NCBI GenBank assembly: GCA_900557505.1
Contig: USTC01000103.1
Span: 1-5,342, forward strand
Reading direction: 5' to 3'
Length of the DNA stretch: 5,342 nt
Source of the DNA: an uncultured Collinsella sp.
GTDB taxonomy: Bacteria > Actinomycetota > Coriobacteriia > Coriobacteriales > Coriobacteriaceae
Positions within the stretch are counted from its first letter, which is position 1. The number at the start of each line of letters is the position of its first letter. Positions 1 to 5,342 of this stretch are shown here, in pieces. The translations under genes and the position numbers were made by a program. The notes below the pieces were generated by a model. The model was not told the DNA's origin. It ran no database searches and saw only the letters and a program-made list of their open reading frames with translations.

Positions 1-2076
1 GGCGGCCTGGGCCGTCTGGCCGCATGCTTCCTAGATTCCATGGCAGCCGAAGGCATCGCCGGTTACGGCAACGGCATGCGCTACCGCTACGGCCTGTTTA
101 AGCAGGAGATCGTCAACGGCAGCCAGGTCGAGGCCACCGACGAGTGGCTCACCCACGGCTATCCCTGGGAGGTCCGCCGTCAGGACAAGGCCGTGACCAT
201 CAAGTTTGGTGGCCATGTTGAGGGCTTTGAGGAGAACGGCCGCACGTTCTACCGCACGGTGGACACACAGGACATCCTGGCCGTCCCTTATGACATCCCC
301 GTGGTGGGCTATGCCGGCGAGACCGTCAACAAGCTGCGCGTCTGGGCCGCCGAGCCGGTCGAGGAGCACTTTGACCTGGAGGCCTTCAACCGCGGCGACT
401 ACGCCCTGGCCGATGCCGAGCGCGCCGAGGCCGAGGCCATCAGCGCTATCCTCTACCCCAACGACGCCGGCGAGCACGGCCGTCTGTTGCGCCTGAAGCA
501 GGAGTACCTGTTTGTTTCGGCCGGCATCTACAGCCTGCTCGACACCTTTGAGAAGGAGCACGGCGAGAACTGGGAGCTGCTGCCGCAGTTTGTTGCCATC
601 CACACCAACGACACGCACCCCGCCATGTGCGGCCCCGAGCTCATGCGCATCCTCATCGACGAAAAGAAGCTCGAGTGGGACGACGCCTGGAACATCGTGA
701 CGCAGGTCGTGAGCTACACCAACCACACCATCCTGCCCGAGGCTCTGGAGAAGTGGCCCATCGGCACGTTCTCCAAGCTCCTCCCCCGCGTGTACCAGAT
801 CATCGACGAGATCAGCCGCCGTTGGCACGAGTCGTTCGACACCACGCAAGAGGGCTGGCAGGAGCGTCTGCGCCAGACCGCCATTCTGTGGGACGGCGAG
901 ATTCGCATGGCCAACCTGTCCGTGATCTGCAGCCACAGCGTCAACGGCGTGGCAAAGATCCACTCCGACATCATCAAGAACATCGTGCTCAAGGACTTCT
1001 ATGCCTTAACGCCCGAGAAATTCAACAACAAGACCAACGGCATCTCGCACCGTCGTTTCTTTGCCGAGGCCAACCCCACCTATGCCAAGCTCGTCACCGA
1101 TGCCATTGGCGACGGCTGGCTCAAGGACGCCTTTGAGCTGGAAAAACTCAAGGAGTTCCAGAACGACAGCGAGTTCCTGAAGGCCGTGGGTGCCTCCAAG
1201 CGCGCCAACAAGGAGCGCCTGGCCGCCTACGTTAAGGCCGAGACCGGTCTGGTCATCGACCCCAACACCGTCTTCGATGTTCAGGTTAAGCGCTTCCATG
1301 CCTACAAACGCCAGCTCATGAACATCATGAAGGTGATGGACATCTACAACCGTCGCATCGCCGATCCCAATTTCCACGTGACGCCGACGACCTTCATCTT
1401 TAGCGGCAAGGCTGCCTCGAGCTACACCTTCGCCAAGGAGACCATCCGCCTCATTAACTCCGTTGCCGACGTCATCAACAACGATGCCCGCGTCAACGAG
1501 GTCATGAAGGTCTGCTTTATCCCCAACTTCCGCGTAAGCAACGCCCAGCTCATCTACCCCGCCGCCGAGATCTCGGAGCAGATCTCCACGGCCGGCAAGG
1601 AGGCCTCGGGCACGTCCAACATGAAACTCATGATGAACGGCGCCATTACGCTGGGCACCCTCGACGGCGCCAACATCGAGATCGCCGACCTGGCCGGCCG
1701 CGAGAACGAGGCCATCTTTGGCCTGACCGCTCCCGAGGTCGAGCAGCTCTGGGCATCCAACAGCTACTTTGCGTGGGATACCCTCAACGGCGACCGCGAG
1801 CGTCTGGGCCGCGTGATGGACGAGCTCAAGGACAACACCTTTGCGGGTCTTTCGGGCAACTTCGAGAGCATCTACAACGAGCTCATGAACAACAACGACC
1901 CCGACCTGGTCATGGCAGACTTCCGCAGCTACGTGGATGCATGGGAGAAGCTCACGGGCAGCTACGGCGACCAGGAGACCTGGAACCGCAAGGCGCTGCT
2001 CAACACCGCCTCCTCCGGCTGGTTCTCGAGCGACCGCACCATTCGCGAGTACCGCGACGAGATCTGGCACGCGTAA
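1..2076 (+). CDS. glgP: Glycogen/starch/alpha-glucan phosphorylase, 5'-truncated by the window edge
   Basis: This enzyme cleaves the non-reducing ends of glycogen or maltodextrin with inorganic phosphate, giving glucose-1-phosphate in the cytoplasm (GT35 family, pyridoxal-phosphate dependent). The frame is open from base 1. The first residues, GGLGRLAACFLDSM, match the conserved family segment that lies about 110-130 residues into full-length proteins, so the ATG at 40 is internal and not the start. About 691 residues are present, consistent with a full length near 800. Visible motifs, numbered from the window start, are NDTHPA (203-208), NHTILPEALEKWP (from 241), the phosphate/PLP-site stretch VQVKRFHAYKRQ (427-438, Lys430, Arg431 and Lys436 matching rabbit muscle Lys568, Arg569 and Lys574), and the PLP signature EASGTSNMK with the Schiff-base Lys at 542 (matching rabbit Lys680). 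The frame is intact to TAA at 2074-2076. It lies 108 bases upstream of glgC on the same strand. Substrate preference between glycogen and maltodextrin cannot be told from this sequence. Confidence 0.97.
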   Translation, partial: GGLGRLAACFLDSMAAEGIAGYGNGMRYRYGLFKQEIVNGSQVEATDEWLTHGYPWEVRRQDKAVTIKFGGHVEGFEENGRTFYRTVDTQDILAVPYDIPVVGYAGETVNKLRVWAAEPVEEHFDLEAFNRGDYALADAERAEAEAISAILYPNDAGEHGRLLRLKQEYLFVSAGIYSLLDTFEKEHGENWELLPQFVAIHTNDTHPAMCGPELMRILIDEKKLEWDDAWNIVTQVVSYTNHTILPEALEKWPIGTFSKLLPRVYQIIDEISRRWHESFDTTQEGWQERLRQTAILWDGEIRMANLSVICSHSVNGVAKIHSDIIKNIVLKDFYALTPEKFNNKTNGISHRRFFAEANPTYAKLVTDAIGDGWLKDAFELEKLKEFQNDSEFLKAVGASKRANKERLAAYVKAETGLVIDPNTVFDVQVKRFHAYKRQLMNIMKVMDIYNRRIADPNFHVTPTTFIFSGKAASSYTFAKETIRLINSVADVINNDARVNEVMKVCFIPNFRVSNAQLIYPAAEISEQISTAGKEASGTSNMKLMMNGAITLGTLDGANIEIADLAGRENEAIFGLTAPEVEQLWASNSYFAWDTLNGDRERLGRVMDELKDNTFAGLSGNFESIYNELMNNNDPDLVMADFRSYVDAWEKLTGSYGDQETWNRKALLNTASSGWFSSDRTIREYRDEIWHA

Positions 2077-2113
2077 AGGCGCGCGAGCTCCCTTATGCCA
2101 GCACGGCATTACT

Positions 2114-2144
2114 CGACGGGCGCGACCGAGCGCCGCGCCCGTCG
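2114..2144 (+). promoter_or_regulatory. Strong GC-rich hairpin between glgP and glgC
   Basis: The arms at 2114-2124 (CGACGGGCGCG) and 2134-2144 (CGCGCCCGTCG) are perfect reverse complements. They give an 11-bp stem, 10 pairs being G-C, with a 9-base loop. It lies 37 bases after the glgP stop and 40 bases before the glgC start. Only a three-T run (2153-2155) follows, so it is not a textbook intrinsic terminator. It could be a partial terminator, an RNA-processing site or a 3' stabiliser that sets different message levels for glgP and glgCDA. A smaller 5-bp hairpin (2095-2099 with 2105-2109) lies just upstream. The pairing is seen directly; the role is inference. Confidence 0.5.
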
Positions 2145-2172
2145 CTAATGGGTTTAAGAACATCGATGACAG

Positions 2173-2178
2173 AAGGAG
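2173..2178 (+). promoter_or_regulatory. Ribosome binding site of glgC
   Basis: AAGGAG lies 6 bases upstream of the ATG at 2185, a good Shine-Dalgarno sequence and spacing. It fixes 2185 as the glgC start rather than the out-of-frame ATG at 2166. The site is flanked by two copies of ATCGATGA (2162-2169 and 2181-2188), the second of which contains the start codon. Confidence 0.8.
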
Positions 2179-2184
2179 AAATCG

Positions 2185-3333
2185 ATGAGTAAGAAAGAAT
2201 GCATCGCGATGCTCCTCGCAGGAGGACAGGGCAGCCGATTGGGGGCACTCACCCAAAAGATCGCTAAGCCGGCGGTTAGCTTTGGTGGCAAGTTCCGCAT
2301 TATCGACTTTTCGCTGTCCAACTGCTCCAACTCGGGCATCGACACGGTGGGCGTTCTGACGCAGTATCGCCCTTACCTGCTGCATGCCTATGTGGGCTCC
2401 GGCGAGGCGTGGGATCTGGACAGCCGTGACGGCGGCGTGTCAATCCTGCCGCCGTACGAGACGCAGACCGGCGGCGCCTGGTATGCGGGCACGGCCGACG
2501 CCATTACGCAGAACCTCGACTACATCAAGGCCAACGACCCCAAGTACGTCCTGATCCTTTCGGGCGACCATCTGTATCGCATGGACTACCGCAAGATGCT
2601 CAAGACGCACATTGAGAACAACGCCGACCTCACCGTGAGCGTTATGCCCGTACCGTGGGAGGAGGCCAGCCGCTTTGGCATCCTGACCACCGACCCCGAG
2701 GACGGCCGCATCACCAAGTTCACCGAGAAGCCCGATAAGCCCGATTCGAACCTCGCCTCCATGGGCATCTACATCTTCTCGGCCGACGTACTAATCGAGG
2801 CGCTTGAGGAGGACGCTCTGGACCAGCGCTCGAGCCACGACTTTGGCAAGGACATCATCCCCAAGCTGCTCGGCGAGAACAAGCGCCTGTACAGCTACGA
2901 GTTCCACGGCTTTTGGAAGGACGTCGGCACCATCGCCAGCTTCCACGAGACCTCGATGGACCTGCTGGGCAACAACCCCGAGTTCGATCTGTTTGACAAG
3001 CACTTCCCCATCATGTCCAACATCACCACGCGTCCGCCGCACTACATTGGCCCGGACGGCCGCCTGGACGACTGCCTGGTCTCCAACGGCTGCAAGATCT
3101 ACGGCACCGCTCGCCACTCGATCCTTTCGACCGATGTCATCATCGAGGAGCGCGCCGTGGTCGAGGACTCCGTGCTGCTGCCGGGTGCGCACGTTAAGAG
3201 CGGTGCGCACATCTGCCGCGCTATTTTGGGCGAGAACTCCACGGTCGAAGAGGGCGTGAAGCTCGGCTCTGTCGATACCACCAAGGATACGGCCGTCGTT
3301 GGAAATGACGTCGTTATCGGGAAGGGGGAATGA
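2185..3333 (+). CDS. glgC: Glucose-1-phosphate adenylyltransferase, catalytic subunit (ADP-glucose pyrophosphorylase)
   Basis: This enzyme makes ADP-glucose and pyrophosphate from ATP and glucose-1-phosphate, the committed step of bacterial glycogen synthesis. At 382 aa it is close to the Firmicutes GlgC length and shorter than the about 430 aa enterobacterial form. The N-terminal nucleotidyltransferase domain shows the pyrophosphorylase loop GGQGSRL (13-19), KPAV (28-31), [13 protein letters not shown] (34-46), YAGTADA (100-106), [10 protein letters not shown] (126-135, Asp128 matching catalytic Asp142 of E. coli) and FTEKP (179-183, Lys182 matching the glucose-1-phosphate-binding Lys195). 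FWKDVGT (243-249) leads into a C-terminal left-handed beta-helix of hexapeptide repeats (about 290-375) used for assembly and allostery. All key catalytic residues are present. The stop TGA at 3331-3333 lies 4 bases before the glgD start, so the two are almost certainly co-transcribed and probably translationally coupled. Which effectors control it cannot be read from the sequence. Confidence 0.97.
   Translation: MSKKECIAMLLAGGQGSRLGALTQKIAKPAVSFGGKFRIIDFSLSNCSNSGIDTVGVLTQYRPYLLHAYVGSGEAWDLDSRDGGVSILPPYETQTGGAWYAGTADAITQNLDYIKANDPKYVLILSGDHLYRMDYRKMLKTHIENNADLTVSVMPVPWEEASRFGILTTDPEDGRITKFTEKPDKPDSNLASMGIYIFSADVLIEALEEDALDQRSSHDFGKDIIPKLLGENKRLYSYEFHGFWKDVGTIASFHETSMDLLGNNPEFDLFDKHFPIMSNITTRPPHYIGPDGRLDDCLVSNGCKIYGTARHSILSTDVIIEERAVVEDSVLLPGAHVKSGAHICRAILGENSTVEEGVKLGSVDTTKDTAVVGNDVVIGKGE
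3322..3328 (+). promoter_or_regulatory. Ribosome binding site of glgD, inside the end of glgC
   Basis: AAGGGGG ends 9 bases before the ATG at 3338 and overlaps the last codons of glgC. This favours 3338 (protein starting MINRKAIGYI) over the in-frame ATG at 3299. That earlier ATG would add 13 residues that merely overlap the glgC 3' end and have no visible ribosome binding site. Confidence 0.75.
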
Positions 3334-3337
3334 TCCG

Positions 3338-4466
3338 ATGATCAATCGCAAGGCCATCGGTTATATCACCGCTAACTACTCTTCGACCTACGGCAGCGTG
3401 CTGCTCAAGGACCGCCCCATCGCGTCCGTTCCGTTTTTGGGCCGCTACCGCCTGATTGACTTTCCGCTGTCCAACATGATGAATGCCGGCATTAAAACCG
3501 TCGGCGTCGTCATGCCGGGCAACTACCGCTCGCTGATCGACCACGTGGGCTCGGGCAAGGACTGGGGCCTGGACCGCAAGAAGGGCGGCCTGTTCATGGT
3601 GCCCGGCAACGCATATGGCACCACCAAGGGCGGCATGCGCTTCCTGCTGCGCGACATCATCTCCAACAAGACGCTGTTCCAGCGCTCGGACAAGCCCTAT
3701 GTCGTAATGATGGGCACCAACATCATCTTTAACATGGACCTCAACACCATCATCGACGCGCACGAGAACTCCGGCGCCCAGATGACCGTGGTGAACTGCA
3801 AGGCCACGCGCAACGTCGATGACGAGACCAAGCTGCAGATCAACGAAAACGGCCGCCTGACGGGCGTGAGCGCCGGCGTCGTGTACGGCGCCAACGCGTC
3901 CATGGACTGCTGCATCGTCAACCGCGAGACGCTGCTCGAGATCATCGACCACTACCAGGCCGCTGACTATCTGGACCTGCTCGAGGCACTCCAGGGCGAC
4001 TTTGGAAACATCGACGTGTGCAGCTACGAGTACAAGGGCGAAGTCGTGGGCGTGTTTAGCGAGAAGTCGCTGTATCGCCGCAGCATGGACCTACTCGACC
4101 AGACCGTGGCCGACCAGCTCTTCGATCCCGAGCGCCCGATCCTGACCAAGGCCTCACGACGTGCCGCCTTCGCGCTATGCGACCGGCAGCCACGCGTGCA
4201 ACTCGATCATTTCGGCCGGCTGCATCATCAAGGGCACCGTGCGCAACTCGATCCTGTCGCGCGGCGTTGTGGTTGAGGAAGGCGCCTCGGTGACCAACTC
4301 GATCATCAACCAGAGCTGCATTATCAAGAGCGGCGCCCGCGTTGAGAATGCCATCCTGGACAAGAACAACGTGGTCCCCACCAACACCGAGCTTCGCGGC
4401 ACGCCCGAGAACATCCTGGTGCTGGGCAAGGCTCCGTTAACTTCTGATACCACCATCGTACGTTAA
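3338..4466 (+). pseudogene. glgD: GlgD, non-catalytic subunit of glucose-1-phosphate adenylyltransferase, disrupted by a +1 frameshift
   Basis: GlgD is a paralogue of GlgC that pairs with it and modulates its activity in Firmicutes-type systems. The N-terminal domain parallels GlgC (GRYRLIDFPLSNMMNAGI at 35-52 against [12 protein letters not shown] in GlgC). The catalytic sites are degenerate: ITANYSSTYG replaces the GGxGxRL loop, GTNIIFN (126-132) replaces SGDHLY, and no EKP lysine motif is visible. This is normal for the family. The original frame is coherent to Thr270-Lys271-Ala272 (codons from 4145), then becomes a 40-residue nonsense tail ending at TGA 4274-4276 (312 aa). The conserved C-terminal half, PPSRYATGSHACNS and the hexapeptide beta-helix, resumes in the next frame and runs to TAA 4464-4466. 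Removing one base near 4154 restores TKAHDVPPSRY and a 375-residue protein of normal length. Either the sequence is wrong here or the gene has recently been broken. There are no other lesions. Identity as GlgD is very sure; pseudogene status is not. Confidence 0.85.
4151..4160 (+). other. Frameshift site in glgD (one extra base)
   Basis: Upstream of 4151 the GlgD homology is in the frame of the ATG at 3338; from about 4161 it is in the following frame. The local text GCCTCACGAC carries one base too many. Dropping T4154, or one of the preceding C bases, gives Ala-His-Asp-Val, which joins smoothly to PPSRY. Dropping one of 4155-4157 gives Ala-Tyr/Ser-Asp, so the exact base cannot be assigned. 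No long homopolymer or recognisable slippery heptamer with a downstream structure is present, so programmed frameshifting is not supported. Confidence 0.85.
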
Positions 4467-4469
4467 CGT
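4460..4469. repeat. 10-bp perfect palindrome over the glgD stop codon
   Basis: ACGTTAACGT is its own reverse complement and includes the glgD TAA. A second CGTTAAC occurs at 4435-4441. It could be part of an operator or simply chance, since palindromes of this length are expected a few times in 5 kb. No regulator is assigned. Confidence 0.25.
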
Positions 4470-4497
4470 TGGCACCGCAACATCGCTCGTAACATGT

Positions 4498-4533
4498 AGA
4501 ATAGCCGCCCGGTTCGCGCCTGGCGGCTATTCT
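4498..4533 (+). terminator. Perfect 12-bp hairpin between glgD and glgA, possible terminator or attenuator
   Basis: AGAATAGCCGCC (4498-4509) is exactly complementary to GGCGGCTATTCT (4522-4533), with a 12-base loop that can form a further short GG/CC pairing. The A-rich 5' foot and the T-rich 3' foot (TATTCT) around a GC core resemble an intrinsic terminator. However, the bases after the stem (CGAATAA) are not a T tract, so termination would be partial at best. The hairpin ends 23 bases before the glgA ATG and about 13 bases before its ribosome binding site, so it may instead reduce read-through into glgA or protect message ends. The structure is seen directly; the function is inferred. Confidence 0.5.
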
Positions 4534-4546
4534 CGAATAACAACAT

Positions 4547-4551
4547 GGGAG
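4547..4551 (+). promoter_or_regulatory. Ribosome binding site of glgA
   Basis: GGGAG (within ATGGGAGACAATATG) ends 5 bases before the ATG at 4557. The in-frame ATG at 4545 overlaps this site and has no Shine-Dalgarno sequence of its own, so 4557 is the preferred start. The alternative would add only four residues (MGDN). Confidence 0.65.
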
Positions 4552-4556
4552 ACAAT

Positions 4557-5342
4557 ATGGCTGATTCCAGCAAAAAGATGCAGATCGTGTTTGCCTCGGC
4601 CGAGTGCGCACCGTTTGTAAAGACCGGTGGCCTGGGCGACGTGGCAGGCTCGCTGCCTGCGGCGCTTGTGCGCGCCGGTGCCGATGTCATCGTGATGGTA
4701 CCCAAGTACGCCACCATCAAGGACGAGTACAAGGCGCAGATGGAGCACTTCTCCGACTTTTACGTGAGCCTGGGCTGGCGCAACGAATACTGCGGGCTCG
4801 AGAAGCTCGAGCGCGACGGCGTCACCTATATGTTCATCGACAACGAGCGCTACTTTGCGCGCGACTATCCGTATGGCTTCTTTGATGACGGCGAGCGCTT
4901 TGCGTTCTTCTCCAAGGCCATCACCGAGAGCCTGCAGCACCTGCCGGCCGGTTTTGAGTGCGACATCCTGCACTGCAACGACTGGCAGACGGCACTGGCG
5001 CCCGTGTTCTTGCGCGAGTTCTACCAGGGCCTGCCGCTGTACGACCGCGTCAAGACCGTGTTCTCGATCCACAACGTGGCGTTCCAGGGCCAGTTTAGCG
5101 ACACCGTGATGGAGGACATCCTGGGCGTGGCGCACATTCCGGCGGCCGCCTCGCAGCTGCGTTGCGACGCCTGCAGCATCAACTACATGCTGGGCGCGCT
5201 GCGCTATGCCGATGCCATCACCACGGTAAGCCCCACCTATGCCAACGAGATCCAGACGCCCGAGTTTGGCGAGGGCCTGGACGGTGTGCTGCGCGAGCGC
5301 TCCTATGCGCTGCAGGGCATTTTGAACGGCATTGACGTGGCG
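4557..5342 (+). CDS. glgA: Glycogen synthase (ADP-glucose type, GT5), 3'-truncated by the window edge
   Basis: GlgA transfers glucose from ADP-glucose to the non-reducing end of an alpha-1,4-glucan in the cytoplasm, using the product of GlgC. The first 262 residues are present, with no stop before the window ends. Full-length family members are about 480 residues, so the C-terminal GT-B domain is missing. The N-terminal GT5 domain begins MADSSKKMQIVFASAECAPF. It carries KTGGLGDVAGSLP (22-34, Lys22 in the ADP-glucose-binding KxGGL motif, matching E. coli Lys15), YGFFDDGERFAFFSKA (106-121), HCNDWQT (139-145), SIHNVAFQGQF (170-180), TTVSPTYANEIQTPEFG (222-238) and GILNGID (254-260). These are characteristic of bacterial GlgA and closest in style to clostridial-type enzymes. 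It lies 90 bases after glgD, wider than the glgC-glgD gap and containing a hairpin, so its level may differ from that of glgCD. No lesion is seen. Confidence 0.96.
   Translation, partial: MADSSKKMQIVFASAECAPFVKTGGLGDVAGSLPAALVRAGADVIVMVPKYATIKDEYKAQMEHFSDFYVSLGWRNEYCGLEKLERDGVTYMFIDNERYFARDYPYGFFDDGERFAFFSKAITESLQHLPAGFECDILHCNDWQTALAPVFLREFYQGLPLYDRVKTVFSIHNVAFQGQFSDTVMEDILGVAHIPAAASQLRCDACSINYMLGALRYADAITTVSPTYANEIQTPEFGEGLDGVLRERSYALQGILNGIDVA

Noticed and set aside
40..42. ATG at 40 as the glgP start.
   Set aside because: The frame is open from base 1 and encodes the conserved GGLGRLAACFLDSM segment across this ATG, so the gene begins before the window.
31..963. A 310-codon open frame on the minus strand opposite the 5' part of glgP.
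   Set aside because: It has the same mirror composition, no ribosome binding site that I can see, and full overlap with conserved phosphorylase coding sequence.
1006..2385. A 459-codon open frame on the minus strand opposite glgP and the glgC start.
   Set aside because: It is antisense to a well-supported phosphorylase gene. Its residue composition (rich in Val, Gly, Leu, Asp and Ala) is the usual mirror of G/C-biased codons, and it resembles no known family.
3299..3301. In-frame ATG at 3299 as the glgD start.
   Set aside because: It would overlap glgC by 35 bases and lacks a Shine-Dalgarno sequence. The ATG at 3338 has AAGGGGG at good spacing and matches the expected protein start.
3314..3952. 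A 212-codon minus-strand open frame across glgD.
   Set aside because: It is a shadow of the GlgD coding frame, with no motif and no independent start signals.
4151..4160. Programmed ribosomal frameshifting to make full-length GlgD.
   Set aside because: There is no slippery heptamer, internal Shine-Dalgarno arrangement or obvious downstream structure, and GlgD is not known to use recoding.
4469..4502. A sigma-70-like promoter before glgA: TTGGCA (4469-4474) with TAACAT (4490-4495) or TAGAAT (4497-4502).
   Set aside because: The spacings are 15 and 22 bases, neither close to 17, and the better -10 candidate overlaps the hairpin stem. The evidence is too weak to annotate.

Overview
The window is a single-strand run of glycogen-metabolism genes, all on the + strand: a 5'-truncated glycogen phosphorylase (glgP, 1-2076), glucose-1-phosphate adenylyltransferase (glgC, 2185-3333), its non-catalytic partner subunit (glgD, 3338-4466, broken by a one-base frameshift near 4154) and a 3'-truncated ADP-glucose glycogen synthase (glgA, 4557-5342). 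No RNA genes, mobile elements or CRISPR repeats are visible.

Organism. The base composition is rich in G+C, with strong G/C preference at third codon positions. The gene set is nevertheless the GlgC/GlgD two-subunit type known mainly from Firmicutes, and GlgC has the short Firmicutes-like length (382 aa). A high-GC genome with Firmicutes-style glg genes best fits a gut Coriobacteriia member such as Collinsella or Olsenella. This is an inference from sequence style. A high-GC Firmicute remains possible.

Layout. 1-2076 is the C-terminal roughly 691 residues of GlgP, including the pyridoxal-phosphate lysine. 2077-2184 is a 108-base spacer with a perfect 11-bp GC-rich hairpin and then the glgC ribosome binding site. 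GlgC and GlgD are separated by only 4 bases, and the GlgD ribosome binding site lies inside the end of glgC. 4467-4556 is a 90-base spacer with a perfect 12-bp hairpin just before glgA. The glgA reading frame is open to the end of the window.

How the genes work together. GlgC makes ADP-glucose from glucose-1-phosphate and ATP, and GlgD is expected to tune that enzyme as a heteromeric partner. GlgA adds the glucosyl unit to a growing alpha-1,4-glucan, and GlgP releases glucose-1-phosphate from the same polymer. Synthesis and breakdown are therefore encoded side by side. No branching enzyme (glgB) or debranching enzyme is inside the window.

The main anomaly is the glgD frameshift. Both halves of the protein are otherwise intact and conserved in two frames, so the cause is either a sequencing or assembly error or a recent mutation removing the C-terminal beta-helix domain. 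Apart from this and the two intergenic hairpins, the region looks like an ordinary metabolic locus. I found no sign of a novel system.
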